Shown: positions 22,201-35,669 of the stretch, one piece after another
How the letters are laid out: the number at the start of each line of letters is the position of its first letter
How positions within the stretch are numbered: position 1 is the stretch's first letter
Program-made: the position numbers and the translations under genes
Source of the DNA: Cricetomys ansorgei
Taxonomy: Eukaryota > Chordata > Mammalia > Rodentia > Nesomyidae
DNA length: 64,000 nucleotides
NCBI GenBank assembly: GCA_026225945.1
Contig: JAMJFZ010000597.1
Location: 4,484,001 to 4,548,000 of the forward strand
Direction of reading: 5' to 3'
The notes under the pieces: generated by a model
What the model was told of the DNA's origin: nothing
The model's database searches: none
What the model saw: only the letters and a program-made list of their open reading frames with translations

Positions 22201-25200
22201 CAGGTGTCGGTGGGAAAGCCTCCGGTGGGGGCTGGGAGCTCTGAAAGACAGAACATGGTCATCCTGCTAGGAAATCTACTCAGAGATGGACAAATGAGAT
22301 GTCTGTACAGTATCTGAGCATCACCCTGGAGCATCATCTTATGGGCACACACGGAGCTCCTCTGAGTGTCTCCTTGGGAGCTTGTGAGATGAATGGGTTC
22401 CCAGGATCCCAGTCTCTGGGAGCACCATTGACTCAGCAAGTGTCACCCACTCAAGCTATCCAAGCCTGCTTTCAGGGGATGACACTTTACTACAGCATAT
22501 ACTCTATATGTGGACCCAGACTCTATGCTAGAGCTATCTTCTGGAAACTTCATCAAACATTTGTGGGGACTGGTAGAGAAACGGATGGCTTCTTTCTGAA
22601 AGAGAAGATAAAAGCAGGGTTTCACTGCCTTGCAAAACATAAAGCTCTTTTAAAAGATTTATTTTTAATTATGTATGTTTGTGCTTGTGTGTAGTTATGT
22701 GCACGTGTGTGCAGACGTATGTGGAGGCCAGAGGCATCAGATTCTCCTGCAACTGGAGTTACAGGGGGGTTGTGAGCCCCCCGATTTGGGTGGTGAGAAC
22801 CAAACTCAGGTCCTCTGAAGAACAATGTGTGCTCTTCAATACTGATCCAACTCCCCAGCCCCTTGAAGCTGTCTTATACAAAACCTACTTGGCTTTCTCC
22901 ATGCCCTCATTGATTATACATGCATATGCATATACATTCATCCATTTCTTATATCCTCCTTGGTGTCCATTCTGCTTTTTTTTGCTTCTACTCTTAATTA
23001 ATGAATGAAGTGGCCTTTGACATGCACACTCACTCTGTCTTGGGAGAATTATCTTCTCGTGTGTGGTGTTGCCTGTCAAACCCAGGGCCTCACACTTACT
23101 AGGCCAGAACCTTCCCACTGACCCGTATCCCCTAGACAACTTATTCCAACTAGATCAATGCAAGGACCTGTGGTGAGGGAAACAGGGGCAGTGGCCTCTC
23201 TGCGATGGTGCTCCAGCATCCCTTCCAAAGGATCATCTTCTATGGAAGACCTGCTTTGACCAGGACAGGATTCTAAAGTCAAAGACTCACACCTTCCAGC
23301 CTTCTCCATAAGTACCTGGGCTGATATTATGGAAATTTCCCCTGCTATTATGTCTTCTGCTTTCCTTAAAATCTAGCAGCATATATAGGGCCAAATCTAA
23401 GAAAAACAACAACATTTTGGGGAAGAAGATAACAGAAAAAAAATCCTAGGTTCTCTTTCACATTTTGAAAAACTGTTTGATAATATTTATTTTTATTTTT
23501 GAGATAAGATCTCTTATATCCCAGGCTAGATTTTAACCTCTCATGTAGCCAAAGATGACCTTGCACCTCAGATCTTCCTGCTTCCCCCTGAGTGCTGAGG
23601 TTACAGGTGTACCCCTCCATACTCAGTTTATGTGATACTGGGATCCAACTCCAAGGCTTCCCACAACTTTAGCAAGTAGCATTCTACCAACTGAGCTATG
23701 TCCTCAGCCCTCTTCGATGGCATCTTCATCAATAAAATGTTTCAGAGAAGGAGAGGGAAGGGGAAGGAGAGAGGAAGGAGAGAGGGAGAGAAGGAGAGAA
23801 GGAGAGATGAGAGGGAGGAGAGGGAGAGGGAGGAGAAGGAAAGGGAGGAGAGGGAGAGGGAGGAGAGGGAGAGAGGAAAGGGAGAACAAGAGAGAGAAAG
23901 TATTTCTAGGAATGCAGCTATCTGATCCCCATGTTCTGGAAAGCACCGCTCATCTGCCTGGGCTGCGTACCTGTCAACCAGGTTTTTGTCAGTTTCTGCT
24001 TCAGGTAAACTGGCATCCCCAGTCAGGATGATCGTGGGAGGGCTGCGAAATGGTCCTGCAGAGGGAGAGTCCTGGTGGTTTAGAGCAAAACACAAATGGA
24101 GTTAGGCCTGAGCTGGGGGACCACGCAGGGCCCGGAACTGCAGCATTTCTACAGTGTGACTCCCAAGGCCATTGCCACAAGTCACCGACTCGGTATGTTG
24201 GTTTGTCTGTTTCAGCCTCACTGAGATGTAATTGAGATACAGAAATTTCATGTATTCAGGTGTGATGTTTTGATGTGGGCGTGCATTGTGACATGGCTGC
24301 AGATGAGGCAGTAAGATATTGACTGTCTCATCATCCCTCCACTCCCAAGGTATGGGTGAGTTGCCATGTGGGTGCCGAGAATCAAACCCAGGTCCTCTGG
24401 AAGAACAGCCAGTGTTCTTGACTGCTGAGCCATCTCTCCAGCCCCTCAGTTCCTGCTTTCCTTGAAACTGAGTAATGAGCAATCTCAGGTCCACATTTCT
24501 GCAAAGGAACCATGGTCCAAAAAATTCTAGCCCGACCTGTTTCAATCCTTCAGGCCCATGGACCCCAACACTTCTCCTACGGCCTCTCTGGTGGCTCAGC
24601 CTGGCCTGCCTTTCTGGTTCACGAGAAGAGAAGGTTTGGAATCTCCCTGACTCTCAATGTTCTTGTTCACAAGTGACTCTTGCACAGGAAGGCTAGTCAA
24701 CACGCCTATTACGTGCACAGGATTTTGTCTCAGGATTTTTGAATATTTGCTCTCTGGAAATCGCCATTTTGTATCTGTCCTACTTAGAGCCCTTATCGTA
24801 TGAATCCTATGGAGAACAAGAAATGTGTGTTAGCTAAAATTTCATTTTCTACCCATGTATCACATATTTTCTGCCATCTCTATGGTGGAGCTTTCACAAA
24901 TTCCCAGCATGTGTTGGTACCGAAGAAAAGAGATTTTATTGTAATTCATTGACACTCTGACTACTTCCCGAAGCAACTAGAAGTAACCAACAAGAAGATA
25001 TCAGCTAGAGAAACCTGACAGCACAAAATTGCATGCCCATAAAAGATAAAAATAAACCCTCCTCCTTCTACGGCCTACGGTTGGCGCTAGTTAGTTTGTC
25101 CTGATACCCTGTGGATCTGTGGTCCCCGTGAACTGGGCTGTTTTAAAGGGATGTTCACCACAGCTTCATTCTATAGTTCTGCCTCTTCAAAGAAGTAAAA

Positions 25201-27245
25201 AGAGAATGAATCTTGGGGCTGGATGCAGGCAAAACAATCACACATAAAGTCATTTAAAAAAAAGAGAGAGAGAAAATGAATTAAGTTCCGTCTTCACCTC
25301 TCCTCCATTCTCTGCCTTTACTTCCCTCACGTCACACCCCCTCCAACACTCGTTTTCCCTTCCTGCCCAATTCCTCTTCAGCCATTTCTCTGTCCCTCCA
25401 TCCATCTCTCTCCCCTCCTACATTCATCCACCTATCCATCCAGCATGCACTTATTCATGTCTCTCCCTCATCCATCCACTCATCCACATCTCTGTCTCTC
25501 CCATCCAGCCACCCATCCCCCTCTCTAAATATCTTCCTTGTCCATCAATAAATTCATCTCTTTCCCTGGCCATCCACTCATTTACCCATTCATCTCTCTC
25601 TCTACCTCTCCTATCCATCCATCCATTTATTCATTCCTTTCTGTCTCCAATCCACTCATCAGTTAATTGACCCATTAATCTCTCTCTCAGTCTAACCATT
25701 CATCTTTTCCCCTCCCTCTCCCTCCCTCTCCCCTCCTATTCATCTATACATCCATCAATCCATCTCTCTCTTCACTTCTTTCTCCCCATCCATTCACTAA
25801 TTCATACACTCCTCCCCAGTCTACCACCAACCTAAGCATTTATCCCTCCTGCCCCTACATTGGTCCGTCCCCTCCCCTCCCCTCCACCCCCTGCAGTTCC
25901 GCTTACTTGTCAGCTGTGCAGACTGCCTTGATGCCTGTATTTACAGCTGACTCACAGGAGTTTACAAACAAGTTTTGTGAAGTAAAGGCCTCTTCTGAGA
26001 AGAGAGGGCTGCTGTTCTGGGAATGGCAAGATTCTTTTTGTGCCCATGAAGTCTGTGAACACTTACACACGTCTCCCCACAACTTCCTCCATTTATTCAT
26101 CAATTATTCATCTCTAGAATGCCCACTGCAGGTCTATACCTTGGCTGGGGAGACAGAGCTGAAGTAGGCAGGCCTGAGGTGCTTCCTGCTACAGATGGGT
26201 TTCAGGGGAGGGGCAGAAGACCCATTCCCTATCGATCAATAATGACCCAAGCTGACACCTATGCAGTCAGTGGCCTTTAAAGCACTGGAGGGAGCTGCTT
26301 CCTGGTTGGAGTTTTCTCTGCCTTCTGGGACTTTCTGGGACCACAGGCACCCTTATTTGGAGAAGACATGGATCAGGGGAGATGATCCTGATAGGCAAAA
26401 CCAAGTCAGAGTTGACAAGAGCCACACATGTAATCATAAACACATGTATAATATCAAGCTGCTCACAACCCAGAGAACTGAGGCCATCAGGAAGAAACCC
26501 TCCAATGCCCTGGTAGACATTCTAGAAAGATCTTTACTCTCTCCTGCCTATATACTCAAAATACATAAGCAACAAAATGGAAGTGTTCTTTCACTAACTG
26601 GCTTACAGAATGATTAAGGGAACTTTTATCTTTCTGCAAAAAGTGGGACCATTCCTGAGGAAGACAGACTGGTTTTTTTTTTCTTTTTCTTTTTACTCTA
26701 GAGAGACTGGAAAGATAGGAATTTAAGGAGTGTAGAATACAATTAGGTAATACCTGAATACCTGAACACGATTCAGAATAGCACTCAGGAGAATTTTGTC
26801 ACGATTAGTACAGTACAAACATCCAACCTTCTCCCACTCTGAGCTCCTAACAGAAGGCAAGGCCCCCAGAGAGCTTGATTCCGACAATGTGTTATTAAAT
26901 ACAGAATACAGGATATATTATACAGAATATAGGCAAAGGTCACCACATCAAATCAAATTTCCTTCTTACCAGCTGTGTGAACAAGGAACCTTGCCTTCCT
27001 GTGTCTTGGTTACCTCATCTATACAATAGCTAGCTCACAGAGTAGCTGTGAAAATCAAAGAGGTTGAATGGGAGCTGGAGAGATGGCTCAGCATTAAGAG
27101 TGTTTGTTGCTCTTCCAGAGGACCTGAGTTCGACTCCCAGCACTCATAACTGACAGCTCACACCTGCTGTAACTCCAGCTCTAGTGATCTGATGGCCTCC
27201 TCTACCTTCCAAAAGGACTGTGCATGCATGTGTGCATACATGCAT

Positions 27246-27294
<49 letters not shown>

Positions 27295-27664
27295 TAAGTC
27301 CTTAAAAATTAGATAAGTTGATACAAAAATAGGATTTCACAGATAAAATACAAGATTCCTGGTTATATTTGAATTTCAAATGAACGTCAAACAGAATTGG
27401 GGGATATGTGTGTGCCAATATTGCAAGAACTGAACTATTTTCGTTCACCCAATCTCTTAGCCTCAGATGGAAAGGCTATGGAACGGGCGCCCGGGGTGCA
27501 TAGTAAGTGCTCAGTACCTCCTTCATTACTGAGTTTATCACTTTGGAATTTGGTTTCTAGGAAACTGATGTTCTTGGCCTTGGGTCTGGTTAATAATTTA
27601 GAGCTAAATTAGGAGTTCATTAAGTCATCAGATTGGCCCTTCTGATAACAGAGCCAACACACAC

Positions 27665-27725
<61 letters not shown>

Positions 27726-30700
27726 GCTAGAGTGACTTGACCACACAAACCCTGTAGGTCAGTGACTCCCAGGAAGTTGTCTTCACCTGGCTCCATTCCT
27801 CTCTCAACTTCTTCCCAAACAATAGATGCCCCATGCGAGTCACAGTCATAGTGGAGAAGGCCAGCTCCTCAGACCCCTTGCACCTGGGCCTTGTTCCAAA
27901 CCCTCATGGTTTCTCATACAGCCCATCAATTCTGCAGGACACCCACCAACACCCTGGAGATAATAATCCCCACTACCTTCCTATAATCATAAAAGGAAGC
28001 TGAGAAGATGGAAAATCAGTCCACGAGTGTGCAGTTAGCCATTGAAAGTATTGCCTTGCCCCAGGGCCACACCAAACACAGGCAGCATCCACTGTGCCAC
28101 ACTGATTCTCCCGCTGTCACCTTGTCTTTGTGGACACCTCCGTTTGTTTCTGGTGTTCCACAGACCCCAGACAATCTTCTCTTAGCCCTCCATGCTGCAC
28201 ACTTTATCATGGGGATGCCTCTTCCTCAAGAAGCCCTGAATTCAGATGAGACAGAACACACAGCAAAAGGGAAGCAGGCTGTGGTGGCACTGCCTTTGGG
28301 CTCCTGACTCCTCCTGGTCTATGGACGCAGCCCCCGCCCCCAGGGGTCCTTCACTCTTCTCCAGGGATCAGCTAAGCTCTTGGGGCTGCGCCACCTCCAG
28401 CAAGCTCGCTCTAATCATAAGCAGCAGGTCACATTTCTTTCCCCTCTAATAAATCTTATAGAAATATTTAAATGTTTATTTCACTCATAAATTCCCGAGA
28501 GTACATGATAGTTTCCTATGTTCCTGAGCACAGAGATAAATATAGACCAATGTCATAGGCGGGAATATGAACTTCAAATCTTCAGTATCACATGACTAGA
28601 TCTGAGCGAGGACACTTTAAGAACAGCCTCTGGTCTAGCCTCGGCAAATGTGGTGAGTGTGGTCTCTGGAATGGCCTCCGGTGACAGTGGGAAGAGGACC
28701 CTATTGGACCTGGACAGACCTACAGTGGAATCCCAGCCAGCTCAACTCCAGGCAGATATTCCATTTCTCTGATCTTCCTGTTTATAAACATCAAATGGAA
28801 CTAATACTTCCCTAGACTGGCTTAAAAAACAAACAGATAAGGCAATAAGAAAGATGACAGGCAGGGGCGGGAGGTGGGTACTCATTGTTTGACCATATTT
28901 GCAGTCTCTGTTACAGCCTGGAAGGCAGGCAGGGACTCCCTTGGGAGGGAAATTTGTGCTCTTAAGACAAAACAAAAGGATTCTCAGGGGACTTGCAAGA
29001 AAATGATGATTCCAGTGTCAAGTCCTAAGGCCATGGGAGAGAGGGGACGGACTTCGGCTGGGCATGTGGCTCCTCTATGCAAAGCATGAGGAGCGGTCTT
29101 TGCCCCTCCCCCTGAAGGCTTGCTCCCTGGGATATGCTCCCAAGTGCCCAGGGACCCTCTGGCACTGTCAGCTCCGTCAGTGTCCACTCAGTTCCCGAAA
29201 GTCAGAGATCCATAGTCATCAGATTCTCCTGCTCTTTTTAGCCTTGTTGTTCTTCCCAGACCACTGCATTTCAGAAGCATGGAGAGGTACACGGTGGGTG
29301 TCCGCCATGCCAACATGTCACTGAGCCAGCTAGCCATCCACCATCATCCTCTGTCCTCCATTCCTGATGCTATCCCTTCTTTCATGGTTTCCTCTCCTCA
29401 ATCTAACCATCCAATTACCCAACCTGTCACACGACTATACGTACATACATACACCCAATCATCCATGCATCCATCGATCCATCCATCCCATCATCGAGCC
29501 AGACAATCAACCACCTTCCTTCCTTCCTTCCTTCCTTCCTTCCTTCCTTCCTTCCTTCCTTCCTTCCTTCCTCCCTTCCTCCCTTCCTTCCTTCCTTCCT
29601 TCCCTCCTGTGCTCCTACTATATTATATAGGTCTATGCTAAGGGTAGAGATGTATGTGGGAGAGATGTGACCCCTGACCCCAGGTGGCTCAAGTACAAAC
29701 TAACAAGAGAGACAGAAACAGGACAAGCCACTCAGTTGTTCACACTGAGAACCAAGGATGAACCACCATGATAAGCATTTCTGACTGTAATCACCACTTC
29801 TGAAATACGTTGTACTTGGATTAAAACAGCCCTACAGCCTGTCTCAGAGCTCTTATGCTGTGATCGTTCCTTTCACTCCTCCTTTCCAAGGCTCCTCTCC
29901 ATCAAACCATAAAAGACAGAACATTAGTACCTGCTCCCCACACCTGAGGCTGCTGGTGCTCAGTACACTGGCTTTATTTGCAAGAGGAGGCAAAGTAGGC
30001 AGGATCACATAAACAAGAAACTTTTTATTAAGTGGAGTTTGAATCTCCACTTAATCGTAACACCGTTATATGTCCTTTGACAAATACATAGCATCTTAGG
30101 TCCAGTATCTTCATCTATAATAATGTGGAGATGATAATATCTAGCTTGAATCAATAAGGCCACACAGCAGGTACCCAACAGCATTACCATTGCCTCCAGA
30201 TTACACCAGATCCTAATGCCTTATTGATAACCTCTGCAAAGATATTTCATTTTAGATCTTAACTGAGACCATCTTAAATAGATGTGATGGGCTAAATGTA
30301 TGCTATGGTTCAAATATGAAATATCCCCCACAAGCTCATAGATTGAAGTCTAGGTCCCCAGTTGCTGGTGCTGTTTTGGCGGGTACCTCAAACTTTAGGG
30401 GAGTAGAGGAAGTTAGGTCAGCACACCAATGTCCTAGAAGAGTACACCTTGTCCCCATCCTTTTCCTGTGAGGTTTCCTGTTCCCTGTCCATCATGAGAA
30501 GAGGGGCCTTGCTCCACCACACGCTCCCTGTGATGCTCTGCCTCACTCTGAGCCCGGGAATAACAGGGGCAAGGGATCACAGGCTGAAACCCCTAAAACC
30601 ATGAGATGAGAATGAATAATTCCTAAGTTGATCCTAGGTATTTCAGTCACAGCCATGGAAGACAAATTATGGCAGTGAAGAAATGTTCTCAAGGAAGATG

Positions 30701-33700
30701 AAGCCAACATCCCAGGTGGAGGGTATGAGTACTTCCTTCTGGTTCTGGAGGTGAGTGTGTACTTCACTCACCCGGGTGTTCACACCTGTGAACTAGCAAT
30801 GTCTGCCTCCTGGCGTTGTGGAGCTACCTTGTGCTGAGTGCATACAACAGTGCTGGCTTGCGGGAAGACAGAATGAGGGTTCTCACTGAGCAACTGTCGG
30901 GGGACATCCCTGCTCCAGAGGATCCTTACAAGGTGACAAGGATTTTATACACATCATTCCTAATAGGGGATTGGTTGTTTAGATCCTGTAATAGTTAGTG
31001 TTAATCATCAACTTGACATACTTTAGAATAGTCTGGAATGACCTGGAATGTGAGGCCCGGGACTCTGCCATGTTGCTTACACCTATATGCCCGGGACCCA
31101 GAAGCATCCTCTGTCCTTAATGGAATGGAACTTTCTGGCTGCTGGAGGAGGATATTAGTTTGCCATACTATAAAACTGCCATACAGTTTTATCTTATAAG
31201 AGGACAGACAGTGTGATGGGCTACAAGCCCTGACTGCCTGAGTAAAGACAGGGTGGGTCTCTTCTACACTGACACCAACAGAGACACAGAGAACTTCTGA
31301 TGGCACTAGTTAGAGTCTCCAATTCTGATCCCAAGAAGACGAGCCTGGTGGTTTTAAGACCAGAGGTTCCCAGGACTCCCCAAAGAGACTACCTCCTTAG
31401 AGCTTATATTAGTTACATTTGTCACTATTGTTCCGAAATACCTGACAAAAGTAGCTTAGGGAAGGAAAGGTTGCCTTTGATTCGTGGTACAGCCCATCAT
31501 GGCAGAGAAGGCATGGCAGCAGAAGTGTGGGGCGGCTGGTCATACAGCATCTGCAGTCAGGAAGCAGAGAGAAACGGACGCTGGTGCTCAGCTCACTCTC
31601 TCCTTTTATTCACTCTGGTTGTCCAGCCCACGGCAGGGTACCACTTACACCCAAGGTGGATCTTCCCGCATCAGTTAAGCTTTCTCTGTGGTAACACCCA
31701 AACAGGCACATCCAGAAGTGTGTTTTCTAGGTGGCTCTAAATCCCAACAAATTGGTAGTTAGGGGCGGCTGTCACGGGGCCACACACGGAAGGCTGCTTC
31801 TCCGAAGCCCGTCTCAACCTCATCTAGTTATTTAAAAACCGGGGACAGGAAAGGGAGGCAATGCCACGAAATAGCTGAGTCCCGTGATAATCTTCAGCCA
31901 CAAGAGCTGTTGTGTGACCGCACAGAAGTGGCTTTCTGGGACATCCAAACCCAAAGCATGGAGCAGCTGCTTTGGGGGAATCTGGAGTGCCTCAGAGTCT
32001 ATTTCGTCAGGATGTGTTTGGGGGAGCCAGAGAACCAGCCTGTGCAATTTTATCATCTGGCTGAAGGAGAACGAGGAAGTCACACGTATCTTGGGAGGAT
32101 TTGTGACCTGGGCTTGTGCACCTGAAGGGACAGTTAGAGGGAATTAGGTAAGACCCTCTGTCACAAGCTGCAGTGCTTTGAAGGATCACAGGACCACCTT
32201 CTGTGGGGTCCCAGGCTGGCTCCTCTTTTACCATGGCTTTGAGCACACGAAACAATGTCATCTTGGCCCAGGCTGCAGACTTCTCAGAAATTCCAGAGAC
32301 AAAGTCAGTAGTGCTCAGTATAGAGAGTATAAACCAGGAGCATCGTGTTCCGGGCCAGAATGCCAGGCTTGAAATCCTTGGCCTTCTGCTTTCAAACTAT
32401 GTAACCTCAGAGGCAGTTAGTTACCTTCTTTGTGCCTGTTTCCTCAACTATAAAATGGGATTTAATCCTGCCTCATAAAATAGACTAAAAGTTAAATGTG
32501 TTACTTGGATGTAAGACATAAAGTAATCAACCCAGAATGCCCAGGAAACCCTCTCCCTGCCAGCAGGCTTACACAGTTCCAGATGGTACTATGCAGGATA
32601 CTAGGGGAGAAAAGACACCAACCATCTTACCCAGTAGTGGACCCTGCATGCTGCAATATTGACATGCCTGACAAGATGTGCCCACTGCTGCAACAGTCAT
32701 GGTACAATGGTTATGGGGTAATCAATCACTTTCTGACTGGGTATGAGGCCTGCTGTCCAGGAAGGATTTCATGCCTGGATCAGAACCCCGTGACTTACTC
32801 CGGTGGTGGTGCACGCCTTTAATCCCAGCACTCAGAGGCAGAGGCAGAGGCAGGCAGATCTCTGAGTTCAAGGCCAGCCTGGTCTACAGAGCAAGTTCCA
32901 GGACAGCCAATGCTACATATAGAAAGCTGTCACCAAAAAAATAAATAAACAAACAAACCTATGACTTAAACTGGATAAAAAGCCCATGACTCGGGGAGAT
33001 CATAGACCCTAGGGTAGAACCTACTGTTGTTTTGCTAAACGGTCATACTAGCTAACTGCCTTCTAAAATGTATGTTTATGTCCATAGATTTGGACTACTC
33101 TCATCTTTGCAGAGAAACTTCTTCTTGTAGAGGGTAGTAGTTAGTGCAGAGACTCGTAACTGGCCAATGTGCTGTGAGTAACTGTGGATGGGTCATATCA
33201 TCATCCTCCCACCAGCAGAGGCTCAGGGACATCTCAGAAGAGGAGAAAAAGAATGGAAGAATCAGCAGATGGGGAGGAGCACTAGAAAATGCTAACTTCT
33301 AGACACGCCATGGCTGTTGCATATACCAACTCACGGCAACCGTGCTTACCTGCGCAAGACCTTCATAAGACTGAGCCAGTCAAAATTCCAACATGGATGG
33401 AGAGGGACTCCCACAGCTCTACCTTTAACAGAGGAACTGTTGGCAGTTGGTGGCTACTGAAGAGGGAGAGTCGTTTTCCCTCAGGAAGGAAGGTTGGCCA
33501 TGTCTCTTTGTGCATACGGAGTAAGCATCTCTAAGTGGACTCAGATGGTCATTCATAACAAAAGCCAGGAAGTTGGGAGGGAGATAGGTGGGCACTGTGG
33601 AGAGCTGAAGGAGGTAGCAGAGAGTGGATAGCATCAAGATACATTGTATAAATTGTATAAATTGTATACATTTTTCCAAAGAGTAATGTTTTTTTACATC

Positions 33701-35617
33701 TAAAGCTAAATGTATTAATATAGTTGAATGGTATCTGGTGCCTGGATGGCTTTCGTTATCAAGTGGCTTCCTGTGAAGAGAGAGGAAAGACAGGGCTGGA
33801 GTGGGAAACCTGGAGCTGACAAAAGGACGGCAGATGGTCCGTCCATGAGCTACAGTGACCTGCTCCTAGAGGCTTCTAGTAATCCTCAAAGGAGAAAAAC
33901 CCTGGACAAGTGGAACCCAGGCTCCTACTGACGTGAGCCGCCATTACGCTTCAGTCAGGCACCTCTGAGGATGTCATCCCGCCCCCATGATTCAGCTTCC
34001 TAGATGGCTTCTGGCCACAGCTCGGGAAATCACTGATGACTTGATCACATTGCGTCTGTGCTCTGTGGCACACGGTGAAGAAGAGATAGGACACACGCAT
34101 GCCTCCGTGGTTCCTGCTCCAGCTTCCTGCCCTGACTTCCTTCAGTAATGGGCTGATGCTTGGAAGTGTAAGTTACAATAAACCTTTTCTTCCTCAAGTT
34201 ACTTTTGGACCCGGAGTTTATCGCAACAACAGAAAAGCAAAATAAGGCATATATGATCCAGGATCCTTCCAGCCGACTGTCTGTCACTCTATGGTCCTAA
34301 AGGTCCCAGGCATGTGTCTCGACAGCTTTCAATTCAGTCAGAGCCCCCTGACTATAAACTCTGTGTCCTTCCCTGTGCCCAGACCCTGGAGACTGCAGGA
34401 AACACTGCTGAGAACACACTGCAGCGTCATTGCTGGAAGCCTTTGCTTCACTGTGGTGATTGACTACAGCTTCCAATTTGCAGTTGCAGGGAAGAGAACG
34501 ATCTAGCCATCCAACTCCAGTGTTTTTGTTGTGAGGACTCTGTTAGCACTCAGGCTAGTGATGGGAAATGGACGGTTGAGACCAGAGTATTCAAAACTAG
34601 GGCTGGACCCTGGGGAGCTATAAACTCAGAGGGATGCTCTCTCTGTTCCTTGCCTACTTTGCAGAGTGGGAATTCACACAGAAAGGGGACTTCCGGCTGA
34701 ACCTTGGCCAGCCCAGCTTTCCTGGCTGCCTGGCTTCTGTGCTCCCAGGGAAGTCAGGCTTCTGCCCCTAGGCTCCAGCTAACTTGGGAGATCTGAAACT
34801 CCCCTGAGGCTGTGCTGCCTCAGGAGCCCAAAGTGGGCAGGAGTTCTTTATGAACCATGCCTATCTGGCTTCTGGAGAACTCAGGGAGGCTCAGTGCCTG
34901 GTAATAAGACCAGAAAAATAAAAGAATGTTGAATCCCATGTGAGTCTTCTGTTTGAGGGTCTAAAGTGCCTCAGTTCTGAGCTGACCTGGCAGAATGGAG
35001 AGGCAAGGCAACAGCTAATGCTCGTTTGAAGTAATATACAGAACCACAGGGATGAAAAATCTAACAGACTTGGTTTCCAGGTCTCTGCATGAGAATGTAG
35101 AGGAACTGGGATTCAAGGCCAGTATGGTCTAACTACAGAGGTTAGTCTTAAATCCTGTTTTGTGTCTGCTCTGGGGGACCTGTGCCTCCTGGATACCAGT
35201 TGGCTTGAGTCCCTCACCCACCCTCCTCCTGGTTTTAGCACTGCCTCAGCCATAGGAACTTGCAAACATTTTCAGGATAGCCTCGGATTCCTATAAACCC
35301 AGAGACAGAATCACATCACTTGAAAAACCTGCTGAGACTGTCAGAACCCACTTCATTATTCTGTAAATATTGGTACTAACTCCAGATCACAGGAAGGCAT
35401 AGCTTCTGGAGAACTGGCATTTAGGGCTTCTACTTGCCAATCAAGGATCTTACCCCTGACTCTATAGCCAGCTTATGGATTTCTCCTCATGCTGTACCAC
35501 TATGAAGCACACTTTCACCAAGACCCTAGCCCTCATGCAGCTGGACTTACAAGCAGTTGACAGCCACAAGGGCTGGAAGGGCAGTCATTTTTGTTGTCTT
35601 GTGAGGATATGGTTTGA

Positions 35618-35669
<52 letters not shown>

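Noticed and set aside
24056..24071. Separate microexon needed between the first two Irag1 coding exons
   Set aside because: I first used the acceptor at 24056, which breaks phase; the upstream acceptor at 24072 restores the frame and matches the protein, so no extra exon is needed.
29440..29610. CRISPR-like direct repeats
   Set aside because: The repeat is simple CTTC/ATCC microsatellite without spacers, in a vertebrate genome.
31300..31740. Plus-strand open frame of 146 codons
   Set aside because: It lies over an antisense URR1-like DNA transposon relic.
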